Shown here: positions 1 through 7,128 of the stretch, piece after piece
How positions within the stretch are numbered: the stretch's first letter is position 1
Layout: every line of letters begins with the position of its first letter
From: UBA6164 sp045107135
Lineage (GTDB): Bacteria > Patescibacteriota > Gracilibacteria > BD1-5 > UBA6164
Reading direction: 5' to 3'
Length of the DNA stretch: 7,128 bases
Assembly (NCBI GenBank): GCA_045107135.1
Contig: JASFZI010000071.1
Location: 1 to 7,128 of the forward strand
Program-made: the position numbers and the translations under genes
Notes under the pieces: model-generated
Told to the model about the DNA's origin: nothing
Seen by the model: the letters and a program-made list of their open reading frames with translations, nothing else
The model's database searches: none

Positions 1-1457
1 AAACTTTTTATTCTATTTTTTGCTTTTACTGTTTTTACAAATGAAATCCAAAAAGGATTAGGTTTTTTATTTTTATCAATAACAATATCAACAACATCTC
101 AATTATGTAATTCTTTATCCAAGGGATAAACAGAATCATTTACCTTAGCTAAAGTAATATGATTTCATAATTCTGTATGAACATAATATGCAAAATCTAT
201 AGGAGTTGATCATGCAGGTAAATTAATAAAATCTCATTTTGGTGTAAAAACAAAGATTCTATCCTTAAATACATCAACTTTTAAAGATCAAACAAAATCA
301 TTATCTCAAATATTACTAGTTAATTCTTTTAATTCTTTAACCCAATTAACCTCAGTAGATATAGTGCTTCATTTTTCTTTATATTCAAAATGGGCAGCTA
401 CTCAGATATCTGAATATTCTTTCATTTCATATGTTTTGATTTGTATTTCTGTTGGTTGTTTCCTAGACGATATAACTAATCACATAACATTTGTATGCAA
501 ACTTTTATATCAATTAGGCTTTGGTAAAGCAATATAATCTTTAAATCTTTGTGGTAAAGGTACCCATGTACCATGCACTATTCATAAAGCTCTATAACAA
601 TCAGCTTCATTTTCAACTATTATTCTTATTCAAAATAAGTCATATAATTCTTTAGCGTGTGATAATCATTTTTTTTGAATTTTTTTATGAATAGAATAAA
701 TAGATTTTACCCTAAAATCTATTTCATAATTACTTAATTTTCATTCAAATAAATCAATTATTTGTTTTTTTGCATTATTTGTAAAAGCTTTAATAATTGG
801 CTCTAATTCTCTTAGTTCTTTTCTTAATTTCTTATATTTTTGATATTCAAGAATTTTAAAACATTCCTTATCAAGAGAGTTTTTTAAATGATAAAGACCC
901 AACCTATCAGCAATTGGTGCATAAATATTAATAGTTTCTAATGCAATTCTCTCTCTTTTTTCAATATTTGGATGATGATGAAGTGTTTCCATATTATGTA
1001 ATCTGTCAGCTAACTTAATAAAGATTACTCTTAAATCTTCAGCCATTGCAATAAACATTTTTCTAAGACTTCATATATTTCTTTCTTCTCATCTATATCT
1101 TACCTTTGAAAGTTTTTCCATTCACTCACATAAAAAAGCTACTTCTTCTCAGAACCCTTCCTTAATATCATCTTTTGTCTTTGGAGTATCTTCAATAACG
1201 TCATGTAAAAAACAAGCCTGAATAGTATACAAATCTGGTTTTAGACTCAATAATATTTCTACTGATTTTACTGGATGAATTAAATAGGGATCTCATGAAA
1301 GTCTTACTTGTCATTCATGTGCTTCTTTTGTATACTCATACGCTTTAAAAATCTCTTTTCTAATATATTCAATATTCAAATTGACCATATATTTAGAAAC
1401 CTTTTTCACAATTTTATCAACCTTCTGATCAATTTTTAAATATTTATCTGGGTCCAT
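1..1457 (-). CDS. rel: Bifunctional (p)ppGpp synthetase/hydrolase (RelA/SpoT homologue), C-terminus cut off
   Basis: Makes and degrades the alarmone (p)ppGpp in the cytoplasm (stringent response). Read with UGA=Gly, 485 codons are open from ATG at 1457 to the window edge. The N-terminal HD hydrolase domain (about 30-190) has H61, HDVIED at 85-90 and KLADRLHNM around 148-156, all expected of an active hydrolase. The synthetase domain (about 240-360) has RVKSIYSI, ELYDLFGIRI, RFKDYIALPKPNGYKSLHT and EIQIKT, with the probable catalytic Glu at 337. The RFKD form is typical of bifunctional Rel rather than RelA. A TGS domain follows (about 398-462; PKGD, PAGSTPIDFAY, NGDVVDI). Any ACT/RRM tail lies outside. 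One oddity is Gln before RFKD, where Gly is usual. ATG 1457 was chosen because homology begins there; an upstream in-frame ATG at 1604 would overlap the pilin start. The gene is divergent from the pilin. Family assignment is very secure. Confidence 0.96.
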
Positions 1458-1494
1458 AATTTTAAATTTTAAAAATATAAAATTTACTACATTT

Positions 1495-1522
1495 ATAATA
1501 TCATATATGCAGATTTTGTAAA
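1495..1522 (-). promoter_or_regulatory. Putative sigma70-like promoter of rel
   Basis: On the minus strand TTTACA (1522-1517) is followed after 16 nt by TATTAT (1500-1495). Transcription would start near 1488, about 30 nt before the rel ATG. In such AT-rich DNA, -10-like hexamers are common, so this is a reasoned guess from spacing and position. Confidence 0.4.
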
Positions 1523-1529
1523 TATTTTC

Positions 1530-1557
1530 TTTACATAAAAGCAAAAAAGAATAAAAT
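1530..1557 (+). promoter_or_regulatory. Putative sigma70-like promoter of the pilin gene
   Basis: TTTACA (1530-1535) and TAAAAT (1552-1557) are separated by 16 nt, placing a start near 1564 and giving a leader of about 28 nt without a Shine-Dalgarno sequence. The -35 box lies 7 bp from the oppositely oriented -35 box of rel, so the two promoters would be back to back. Confidence 0.4.
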
Positions 1558-1591
1558 AATTTTAAATTTATTTTTATAAACCTAATTCTGC

Positions 1592-2407
1592 ATGCAAAAC
1601 ACAAAGAATAAAGCCTTTACATTAGTTGAACTACTAGTTGTTATAACTATCCTAGCAATTATTTCAGTAGTTGCCTACCAAAACTTCTGATGAGCAGTTG
1701 ATAAAGCCATCTCTGGTAGAAAAATCTCAGATGTTTCTACTATTGAAGTTTCATTACAACAATATAAAATAGATGAAAAAGCATATCCTGCAGTATGAAC
1801 GTATAGCTGAACAACAAATATGTGGTGATATGATTCTACAAAAGAAGCAACTCAGTCAAATACAATTGATATAACTCAAGATTGAGCAGAAATTTTAAGT
1901 GTTGATTGAGCAGAAGGATGATGATATGTAATGAATTTAGATAATACTCAACAAATTTGAGCAAAAGGTACCATCTCTCAAAATGAACTTACAAAAAGAT
2001 ATTTAACAAAAGATTTATATGATCCTGAAGTTTGAGATGAAATAGAAAATACTAATAATAAAAAATTAATTGAATTATGAATTTGAAGATATGTTTATGC
2101 CGTTTATAAAAAACCTACTTGAGCAAATTGGTGAACAAATAATAAAACCTGAACTTATTATAATATTGCATATACGGTAAAAAAAGAATGAAGCGATTCA
2201 TATATAACAAAAATTGTTTGAGATTATGATAATGATTCATGTTTTACAAATTCAGCAAATTGTCCTAATACTTTAATATGAAGTCAAAATAATATATTAG
2301 TTGATTGACAAGAACAATGAAAGGATACTGATTGAACAGATATTTCTGATTTTTGATCAATACAACCAAATCAATGAATTCCATATCCTATTTCTGATTT
2401 TGAATAA
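1592..2407 (+). CDS. Type IV pilin / pseudopilin-like protein with N-terminal methylation motif
   Basis: Probable structural subunit of a type IV pilus or related pseudopilus, exported and assembled at the cell envelope. Read with UGA=Gly it is 271 aa. The N-terminus is a class III signal: a short leader of 8 residues (MQNTKNKA), then FTLVELLVVITILAI. Prepilin peptidase would cut between A8 and F9; the -1 residue is Ala where Gly is most common but Ala is accepted. Glu at mature position 5 is present, and the hydrophobic helix covers about residues 9-30. The rest is a hydrophilic globular domain rich in Asp, Asn, Thr and Gly, with two cysteines (C217, C224) that could form a small disulfide loop. 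UGA is used 24 times against three GGN glycines, and TGG is used twice for Trp. The start is the only ATG giving a correctly sized leader. It ends at TAA 2405-2407 just before a terminator and appears monocistronic. Pilus subunit class (major, minor or secretion-type) cannot be told. Confidence 0.9.
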
Positions 2408-2412
2408 AATAT

Positions 2413-2451
2413 AAAAAAGACTTAAGATTAAATTAATCTCAAGTCTTTTTT
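2413..2451. terminator. Bidirectional intrinsic terminator between pilin and methyltransferase
   Basis: The hairpin pairs A6-GACTT (2413-2423) with AAGTC-T6 (2441-2451), then after an A/C mismatch AGATT (2425-2429) pairs with AATCT (2435-2439) around a short loop. The A-run on one side and T-run on the other give a U-tract in both directions, as expected between convergent genes. The methyltransferase stop codon (2433-2435) lies in the apex of the hairpin. Confidence 0.85.
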
Positions 2452-3092
2452 ATTATGCTGATAAAATTTTTTTTATTTTCAAACTCTCTATTTTCAATTA
2501 CTTCAAATCAGGTTTCTTTAAATAAATATTCTAATTCTTTTAAATCAAAACTGTGATAATATCTATCATTTCATCAAAGCTTTATATTATAATCAAGGCT
2601 TCAAAAATCATTTTCACTTCAAGATATAATTGCATCATTATATCTTTTTTTGTTTAACTCACTATTTAATGACCAATTAGTCATAAAAATCATTCATCAA
2701 TCAAGAAGTAGATTATTAGCTTGTTTTAATACTTTTATTCTATCCTCAATTTTATCAAGATGATGAAAAGATGCTATAAAGAATATCACATTATACTTAT
2801 TATGTAATGTGTTAATATCTAACATATTTAATTCTTGAAAATTGTCATCTGGATATATATTTTTTGCTTCATTAAGTAATTCTGAAGATAAATCTATTCA
2901 TAAATAGCTTTTTATGTCTTGGCTTGTTTTTTTAAGCTCTCATAATAATCTTCAATTTCAACATCATATATCAAGAATACTTAAATCTTTTTTTCATTCT
3001 AAAAAAGAAAGAAAATATTTTATTTCCTCCCATTTCATATTTTTTCTAGAATTAGAAAAAGTTTTCGCAAAATTGTTATAATCTACTGACAT
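2433..3092 (-). CDS. Class I SAM-dependent methyltransferase, possibly Trm9/ALKBH8-like
   Basis: Transfers a methyl group from S-adenosylmethionine; the substrate is not certain. The protein is 219 aa with UGA=Gly. Motif I is ILDIGCGNGRLLGEL (D41-G47), a textbook SAM-binding loop in which all three glycines are UGA. The motif II acidic loop is YLGIDLSSELL. Then come NMLDI, FFIASFHHL (motif IV region), LLLDGGMIFMTNWS and a C-terminal RYYHSFDLKELEYLFKETGFEV. The overall pattern, including the RYYH...F..EL segment, recalls the Trm9/ALKBH8 family that methylates modified wobble uridines of tRNA, but I hold this only tentatively. All of its roughly 14 glycines are UGA, and two TGG codons encode Trp. 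ATG 3092 follows the argS stop by 9 nt, without a Shine-Dalgarno sequence, so co-transcription and perhaps translational coupling with argS are likely. A tRNA substrate would fit that neighbour. The last codons and the TAA run into the shared terminator. Confidence 0.88.
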
Positions 3093-3101
3093 ATTTTATA
3101 T

Positions 3102-4865
3102 TTACATTTTATCTGGCATTTCTATACCAAGCATTTTAAAACTATCTTTTAAAACTTCTGAAAATAATTCAACAAGTTTTAATCTCATCATTTTTTTATT
3201 TTCATCATCTTCACTTAAAATATGAATATTATTATAAAAAGCATTGAAAGTTTTTGTTAGCTCATAAGCATATTTACAAAGTAAATGTGGTGAATTCGTT
3301 TCTGTTGTTTTAATAAGAACATCTGAATAATTAGAAATAGCTTTTATTAATTCAATTTCTTCTCAAAATTCAAAATTTCATTTTGTAGCTTCATCATTCC
3401 CTTTGGGGAAAATTAAGTAAGAGCTTTTTTCTAAAATTCTAATTGCTCTAACATAGGCATATTGAATATATGGACCTGAATTTCAGTCAAAAGTCATAAA
3501 TTCATCCCAATCAAAAATTATATCTATTTCTCTAGATTTTTTAAGGTAACCATATTTGATTGCCCCGATTCAAATCATTCTAGAAAGATTATTTAATTCA
3601 TCTCATGATATATCATCTCTTTTTTCTAAAATAATATTTTTTGCTCTTAACTCAGCTTCATCTAACAATAAATCTAGCTTAATTATTTTTCATTTCCTAG
3701 TACTCATGGCACCATCTTTTAAGCTTATAAATCAGTTGTAAGCGTGGAATAGTTCAGTATCATTAACCCAAGTAGCTTTTTTTGCAATAGTGAAAGCTTG
3801 TTTTAAATGCATTTGTTGTCTAGCATCAACAAAATAAACAATTTTTTTTGGATTCCAATTTTCCATTCTATATTTTATTGAAGCAAGATCAGAAGCTAAA
3901 TATCAATGTGTTCAATCTCTCTTTTGTAAAATACAACTTGGAATTTTTAATTCATCATCAAAAACTACTCATACAGAGTTATCTTCATTTTTAGTAGCAA
4001 TTCATAAATCTATTAATTCTTTCACAATTGTATGCATATCATATGACAAATTTGGATAATTTTCCATTTTTGGTAAACCTAATCACTCATAGAAACTTTC
4101 TCAAATATTAAAATCTGGTTTAATATTTAACCTTTTAAGTTGAATATTCATAGCCTCAATTGAATATTTCGTAAATTTACTCCATAATTCTATCGATTCA
4201 GTATTACCTTTTGAAAGTAATTTAAATTCATCTCTAGTTTTTTGCTCTATTTCTTCACCTTTTTCTTCAGATTCAACAGTAATTTTTACATATAATTGAA
4301 ATAAATGTTCTACAGCATTTTCTTTTAGCTTTATTTCATCTCACCATAATTTGTAAGCTAAAATTAATTTTCAAAAAACAATTCACCAATCCCCTATATG
4401 ACTATCAGAAATCACATTATAACCAAGCTTTTTGTATATATTTATTAAAACCTGTCATTGATTTGGAGTACACATATGACCAATATGAAGAGGTTTTCAT
4501 ACGTTTGCTCATATATAATCAATAATTATTGTCTCATTATTCAATTTCTGAGTTCAAACTATTGTTTCCTTGTTACTATAAAGAGTATTAAATAAGTTTG
4601 TATAAATTGAATTTGATAATTTTATATTTAAATAAGGTCAAGCTGCAGTTACACTTTCTATTGAATCAATTCGATCAAACGAAGACGCAAGTTCAGTAGC
4701 AATTTGAACAGGTTTTTTTTGTAAATCTTTAGATAATACAAAACAACCAAAAGCATAATCTCACAAATCTTTTCTTGGAGGAACTTCTAATTTTATTACT
4801 TCCAACTCAATTCAGAAAGCTTTTTTAATTGTTTCAATAATTATTTTTTTTAATTTATCTTCCAT
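3102..4865 (-). CDS. argS: Arginyl-tRNA synthetase
   Basis: Cytoplasmic class I aminoacyl-tRNA synthetase that charges tRNA-Arg with arginine using ATP. It is 587 aa with UGA=Gly, a normal length for bacterial ArgRS. In order: N-terminal Arg-tRNA-synt-N domain (about 1-85, with PPRKDLGDYAFG); catalytic Rossmann core with IGANVGKPLHIGHM (HIGH at 127-130) and the ArgRS signature SDSHIGDWGIVFGKL (GDWG ends at 161); a KMSKS-type loop AMSTRKGKIIKL (386-392), where the first Lys of the common KMSTRKG form is Ala; and a C-terminal DALR anticodon-binding domain beginning near SGPYIQYAYVRAIRIL and ending GIEMPDKM. GDWG is encoded GGG-GAT-TGG-TGA, which shows UGA and UGG to be different amino acids. 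Residue Arg66 is encoded CGA, the only in-frame CGA found. It is likely the first gene of an argS-methyltransferase operon, divergent from the AAA-like gene. Identification is certain. Confidence 0.98.
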
Positions 4866-4895
4866 ATATTTATATTATTTTATTAATTTGATATT

Positions 4896-4924
4896 ATTAT
4901 ATTCAAAAAAAGTAAAAAATAAAC
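4896..4924 (-). promoter_or_regulatory. Putative promoter of the argS-methyltransferase operon
   Basis: On the minus strand a perfect TATAAT (4901-4896) has a weak GTTTAT (4924-4919) 17 nt upstream. Transcription would begin about 24 nt before the argS ATG at 4865. The -35 match is poor and the region is AT-rich, so confidence is low. Confidence 0.33.
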
Positions 4925-4950
4925 ATGTATTTATATATTTATTGAAAATC

Positions 4951-5007
4951 TTGACTTTTGTTAGATTTTATTAATATACATATAACTAAATAGTATTTTT
5001 ATATAAT
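4951..5007 (+). promoter_or_regulatory. Putative promoter region of the AAA/DUF4143-like gene
   Basis: TTGACT (4951-4956) is the best -35 box in this gap; 18 nt later lies TATACA (4975-4980), giving a leader of roughly 35-40 nt. A second, perfect TATAAT at 5002-5007 lacks a good -35 box and would give a leader of only about 10 nt before ATG 5024. Either could be used. The 158-nt gap holds nothing else that I can support. Confidence 0.38.
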
Positions 5008-5023
5008 TAAACTTACACAAATA

Positions 5024-6253
5024 ATGAATAATAAAAAGGTGAGAAGAAATTTCTTTATAATCTGAAAAGAAAAATATTACAAATCAAATATTAATAACAT
5101 AAAAAAGATTGTTGAAATTATAAACAAAGACAGGTTAGTAATAGTTAGCTGATTAAGAAATATTTGAAAAGTTAATTTTATAAAAAATTTATTAAATAAA
5201 ACAGGAATAACAAACAATTATTTTTATTTTAACAAATCTAATGATCCTGAAAATATGATCAATTCCTACAAAGAACTTGATATATTATTAAATGACTATG
5301 TTAGGTTATACAAAAAACCAAATATTATTATATTACAAAATGTTGAAAAAATAAATTGAATAAAAGAATTTTTAACAAAAATATATAAAGAAAATCATAA
5401 AATAGTTTTAGTTTGAAATAATATTAAAATCTGATGAATTAAAGAAATAGAAATATTAAATGATTATAATCTAAATAATGAAAACCTTTTAAATGTAGTA
5501 AAATTTTGATCATTTAATGAATTAAAACAATTATGAAAATTAAAACATAAAGAATCAAATACATTAAAGCAATTAGATTTAAGTCAATTAAAGGAAAGCT
5601 TATTAAATTTTCTAACAAGTGATATATTCTTAAGTGATATATTCAAGAATTTCTGAGTAAAAAGCATTGAATTATATAATTCTACTATAACATATTTAGC
5701 AGAAAATAATATTTTTGTATCTCAAAGAGAATTACAAAAAAATCTAAATAATATCAATAAAATATCACTAAAAACAGTAATTGATTATATTGATTTTTCT
5801 ATTCAATCTAAGATAATCAAAAGAGTTTATAGGTTTGATATAAAAACAAATAAACCAATTACGTCAAAGGGTAAGTATTATTTTACAGATAATTGAATCA
5901 GAAATAGTTTAGTAGGATTTAATGCAAACACAAACATACTCCTTGAAAATCTAATTTTTAATATATTAGAGTATAACAATTATACTATTTATTCATGATT
6001 AAACTGAAAGTTTGATTTTAGTTTTTATATAGAAAAAGAAAATGAAAAGATGTATATTCATATATCTAAACAAGAAACAAAGGAGGAATTAAAAAAAGAA
6101 GTTAATAAGCTACTTAAAATTTGAAAAGAATGAAAGAAATATTTACTAGTGCAAAGTATTGAAAAATTATGAATTAAGAAACTCAAATATGATAGTGTTG
6201 AGATAATTGAGATTAATGATTTTTTAATAAAATTTGGGAAACAAAAAAACTAA
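5024..6253 (+). CDS. AAA-family/DUF4143-like protein with degenerate ATPase motifs
   Basis: Function unknown. At 409 aa with UGA=Gly it has the layout and length of the common AAA_14/DUF4143 ATPases. The P-loop segment RLVIVSGLRNIGKVNF (37-52) matches the family's G-RR-GKT loop but has Val50 where Thr/Ser binds Mg-ATP. The Walker B segment IIILQNVEKINGIKEF (101-116) has Gln-Asn where the family has Asp-Glu. IVLVGNN (127-133) matches the sensor-1 strand. A DUF4143-like winged-helix part follows (about 185-300; LISLKTVIDYIDF-like helix, then GKYYFTDNGIRNSLVGFN). The C-terminal nuclease-like part (about 305-400; LLENLIFNILEYNNYTIYS) keeps Asp331 in GKFDF but lacks the usual preceding Glu. Reading is uninterrupted, with 16 of 20 glycines UGA and no Trp, so it looks like a maintained gene rather than a pseudogene. 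There is no Shine-Dalgarno sequence. The stop lies in the terminator stem. It is probably a single-gene transcript. Family call is good; loss of activity is inference. Confidence 0.8.
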
Positions 6254-6270
6254 CATAAGTTAGTTTTTTT
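6243..6270. terminator. Bidirectional intrinsic terminator, perfect 12-bp stem
   Basis: AAAAAAACTAAC (6243-6254) and GTTAGTTTTTTT (6259-6270) are exact reverse complements around the loop ATAA. Each strand ends in a run of seven T, so it can stop transcripts from both sides. It separates the convergent AAA-like gene (its TAA at 6251-6253 is inside the stem) and the unidentified gene ending at 6274. Confidence 0.9.
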
Positions 6271-6273
6271 GGT

Positions 6274-7128
6274 TTATTCAGTTTCCTTTGGATTATTCTT
6301 CTTAAGAAAATCATCAATATCGCTTTTCTTTCAATTATCTTGTGTTATATCAATTTTTCAATTCTTAAAATATTTCCCAACTTCCTCTTTTATTTTTTTA
6401 GAATCAGATATTGATAATTTTGTCATTAGTTTTTCAAATCATTCAGTATCTACTTGTTCGTTGTTAATATACCTCGCAATATCCTTATAGTCTTCTAATC
6501 ATGTAAATGATTCAATATCTCAATTATCATCTAATATACCATTTAATGAAACTCAGTTTAATTCAATTTTTTGAATATTAATTCATTTTGAATTTTTAAT
6601 TACTTGTCACCTTTTTATTTCATTATTTGCTTTTGCTGGATCAATAACATCGCTAGTTATTCATTCTTTTTTCATTTTATCTAAATCATTTGCAGTATAC
6701 AACCCTCCAGTATCATCATTTCATTTAATTAATCAACCTCATGAAGCACTACGCTTTCCATCAGCAACTGAATCTAATATTATGTGTCACTTAGCGATTG
6801 ATTCTCTATCACCAAATTTAACATTTTTAGCTGCATCTTCTTTTCATGCTTTTATTAACATTTTTTGTAATAATTCAACAAAACTTTTATTATTAGAAAG
6901 TGATTGAATGTCTGATCAACTATCATATGCTTTTTTATAATCAGCCCAGACACCCTTATCACCTAAATCAGACTTATCTAATCTTGTAATGGCATTAATT
7001 GATTTAGTAGATAAATCCATATCCTTGTTTTCTCAAAATAATTTATGCTCTTTAAGAAAGTCTGTTCATCTACTTCTTGCCTTAGTTTCAAAATGGCTAG
7101 ATGCAGAAGTTCATATTTGTTGCATACT
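6274..7128 (-). CDS. Unidentified hydrophilic protein, C-terminal part only
   Basis: I do not recognise this gene. Read with UGA=Gly, 284 codons are open from the right window edge to TAA at 6276-6274; the start and N-terminal part lie outside. The visible part is hydrophilic and rich in Lys, Asp, Asn, Ser and Gly, without a hydrophobic stretch long enough to span a membrane and without cysteine. Recognisable stretches include FETKARSRGTDFLKEHKLFG near the start of the visible part, GKRSASGGLIKGNDDTGGLY in the middle, and short Asn-Gly/Asp-Gly turns such as NGVSLNGILDDNGDIESF. The end is highly charged (SDIDDFLKKNNPKETE). About 18 of 27 glycines are UGA, one TGG encodes Trp, and it has the only CGT arginine codon noticed in the window (6751-6753). 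Codon use matches the neighbours, so it belongs to the same genome. It might be the tail of a long cytoplasmic or surface protein; nothing in view decides this. Confidence 0.8.

Noticed and set aside
1551..1577. A/T palindrome-like stretch before the pilin
   Set aside because: Pairing is imperfect and expected by chance in such A/T-only sequence.
1458..1604. Longer rel start at 1604
   Set aside because: The added residues are low-complexity, lack homology, and would overlap the pilin start and both promoters.
1592..2407. UGA = Trp reading (Mycoplasma-type code 4)
   Set aside because: UGA falls on conserved glycines in Rel, ArgRS and the methyltransferase, and TGG serves as Trp in the same genes, including directly beside UGA in GDWG.
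3556..3741. Small plus-strand open frame
   Set aside because: It lies wholly inside argS on the other strand and is a shadow of its codons.
4866..5023. Possible tRNA, riboswitch or small RNA in the divergent gap
   Set aside because: Only AT-rich sequence with promoter-like words; no GC-containing stems or cloverleaf could be drawn.
6081..6086. AGGAGG resembling a ribosome binding site
   Set aside because: It is inside the AAA-like gene, coding Lys-Glu-Glu, with no well-placed start and open frame after it.
6269..6490. Small plus-strand open frame after the terminator
   Set aside because: It is antisense to the unidentified minus-strand gene and begins within the terminator; its hydrophobic look follows from AT-rich antisense codons.
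1..7128. Region of many broken pseudogenes
   Set aside because: Breaks are only UGA; TAA and TAG do not interrupt the frames, and the proteins have normal family lengths and motifs.

Overview
This strongly AT-rich window can only be read as a set of full-length genes if UGA is a sense codon. With the standard code every reading frame is broken. With UGA read as glycine (translation table 25), five proteins and one partial Rel open up over almost the whole length. In them UGA falls on family-invariant glycines, such as DIGCGNG of a methyltransferase, GDWG of ArgRS, and NGYKSLHT and the TGS-domain glycines of Rel. UGG still encodes tryptophan, sometimes directly beside UGA. This points to the Candidate Phyla Radiation, in the Absconditabacteria (SR1) / Gracilibacteria (BD1-5) group. 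I cannot separate these two from the sequence alone.

Layout: (1) 1-1457, minus strand: a bifunctional RelA/SpoT-type (p)ppGpp synthetase/hydrolase, with its C-terminus cut by the window edge. (2) 1458-1591: a short divergent promoter region with two back-to-back TTTACA boxes. (3) 1592-2407, plus strand: a type IV pilin or pseudopilin with 24 UGA codons. (4) 2413-2451: a bidirectional terminator shared by the convergent pilin and methyltransferase genes. (5) 2433-3092 and 3102-4865, minus strand: a class I SAM-dependent methyltransferase directly downstream of arginyl-tRNA synthetase, 9 nt apart, probably one transcript argS-methyltransferase. (6) 4866-5023: a second divergent promoter region. 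(7) 5024-6253, plus strand: a protein with the layout of the AAA/DUF4143 ATPase family in which the nucleotide-binding and nuclease-like motifs are eroded. (8) 6243-6270: a perfect 12-bp bidirectional terminator hairpin. (9) 6274-7128, minus strand: the C-terminal 284 residues of an unrecognised hydrophilic protein whose start lies beyond the window.

The genes are packed tightly, with gaps of 9 to about 160 nt. All five visible stop codons are TAA, and no start codon has a clear Shine-Dalgarno sequence. There is no CRISPR array, rRNA, insertion sequence or recognisable tRNA. Most of the content is housekeeping: stringent response, translation and pili. The most unusual items are the recoded UGA, the apparently degenerate ATPase, and the unidentified partial protein at the right end.
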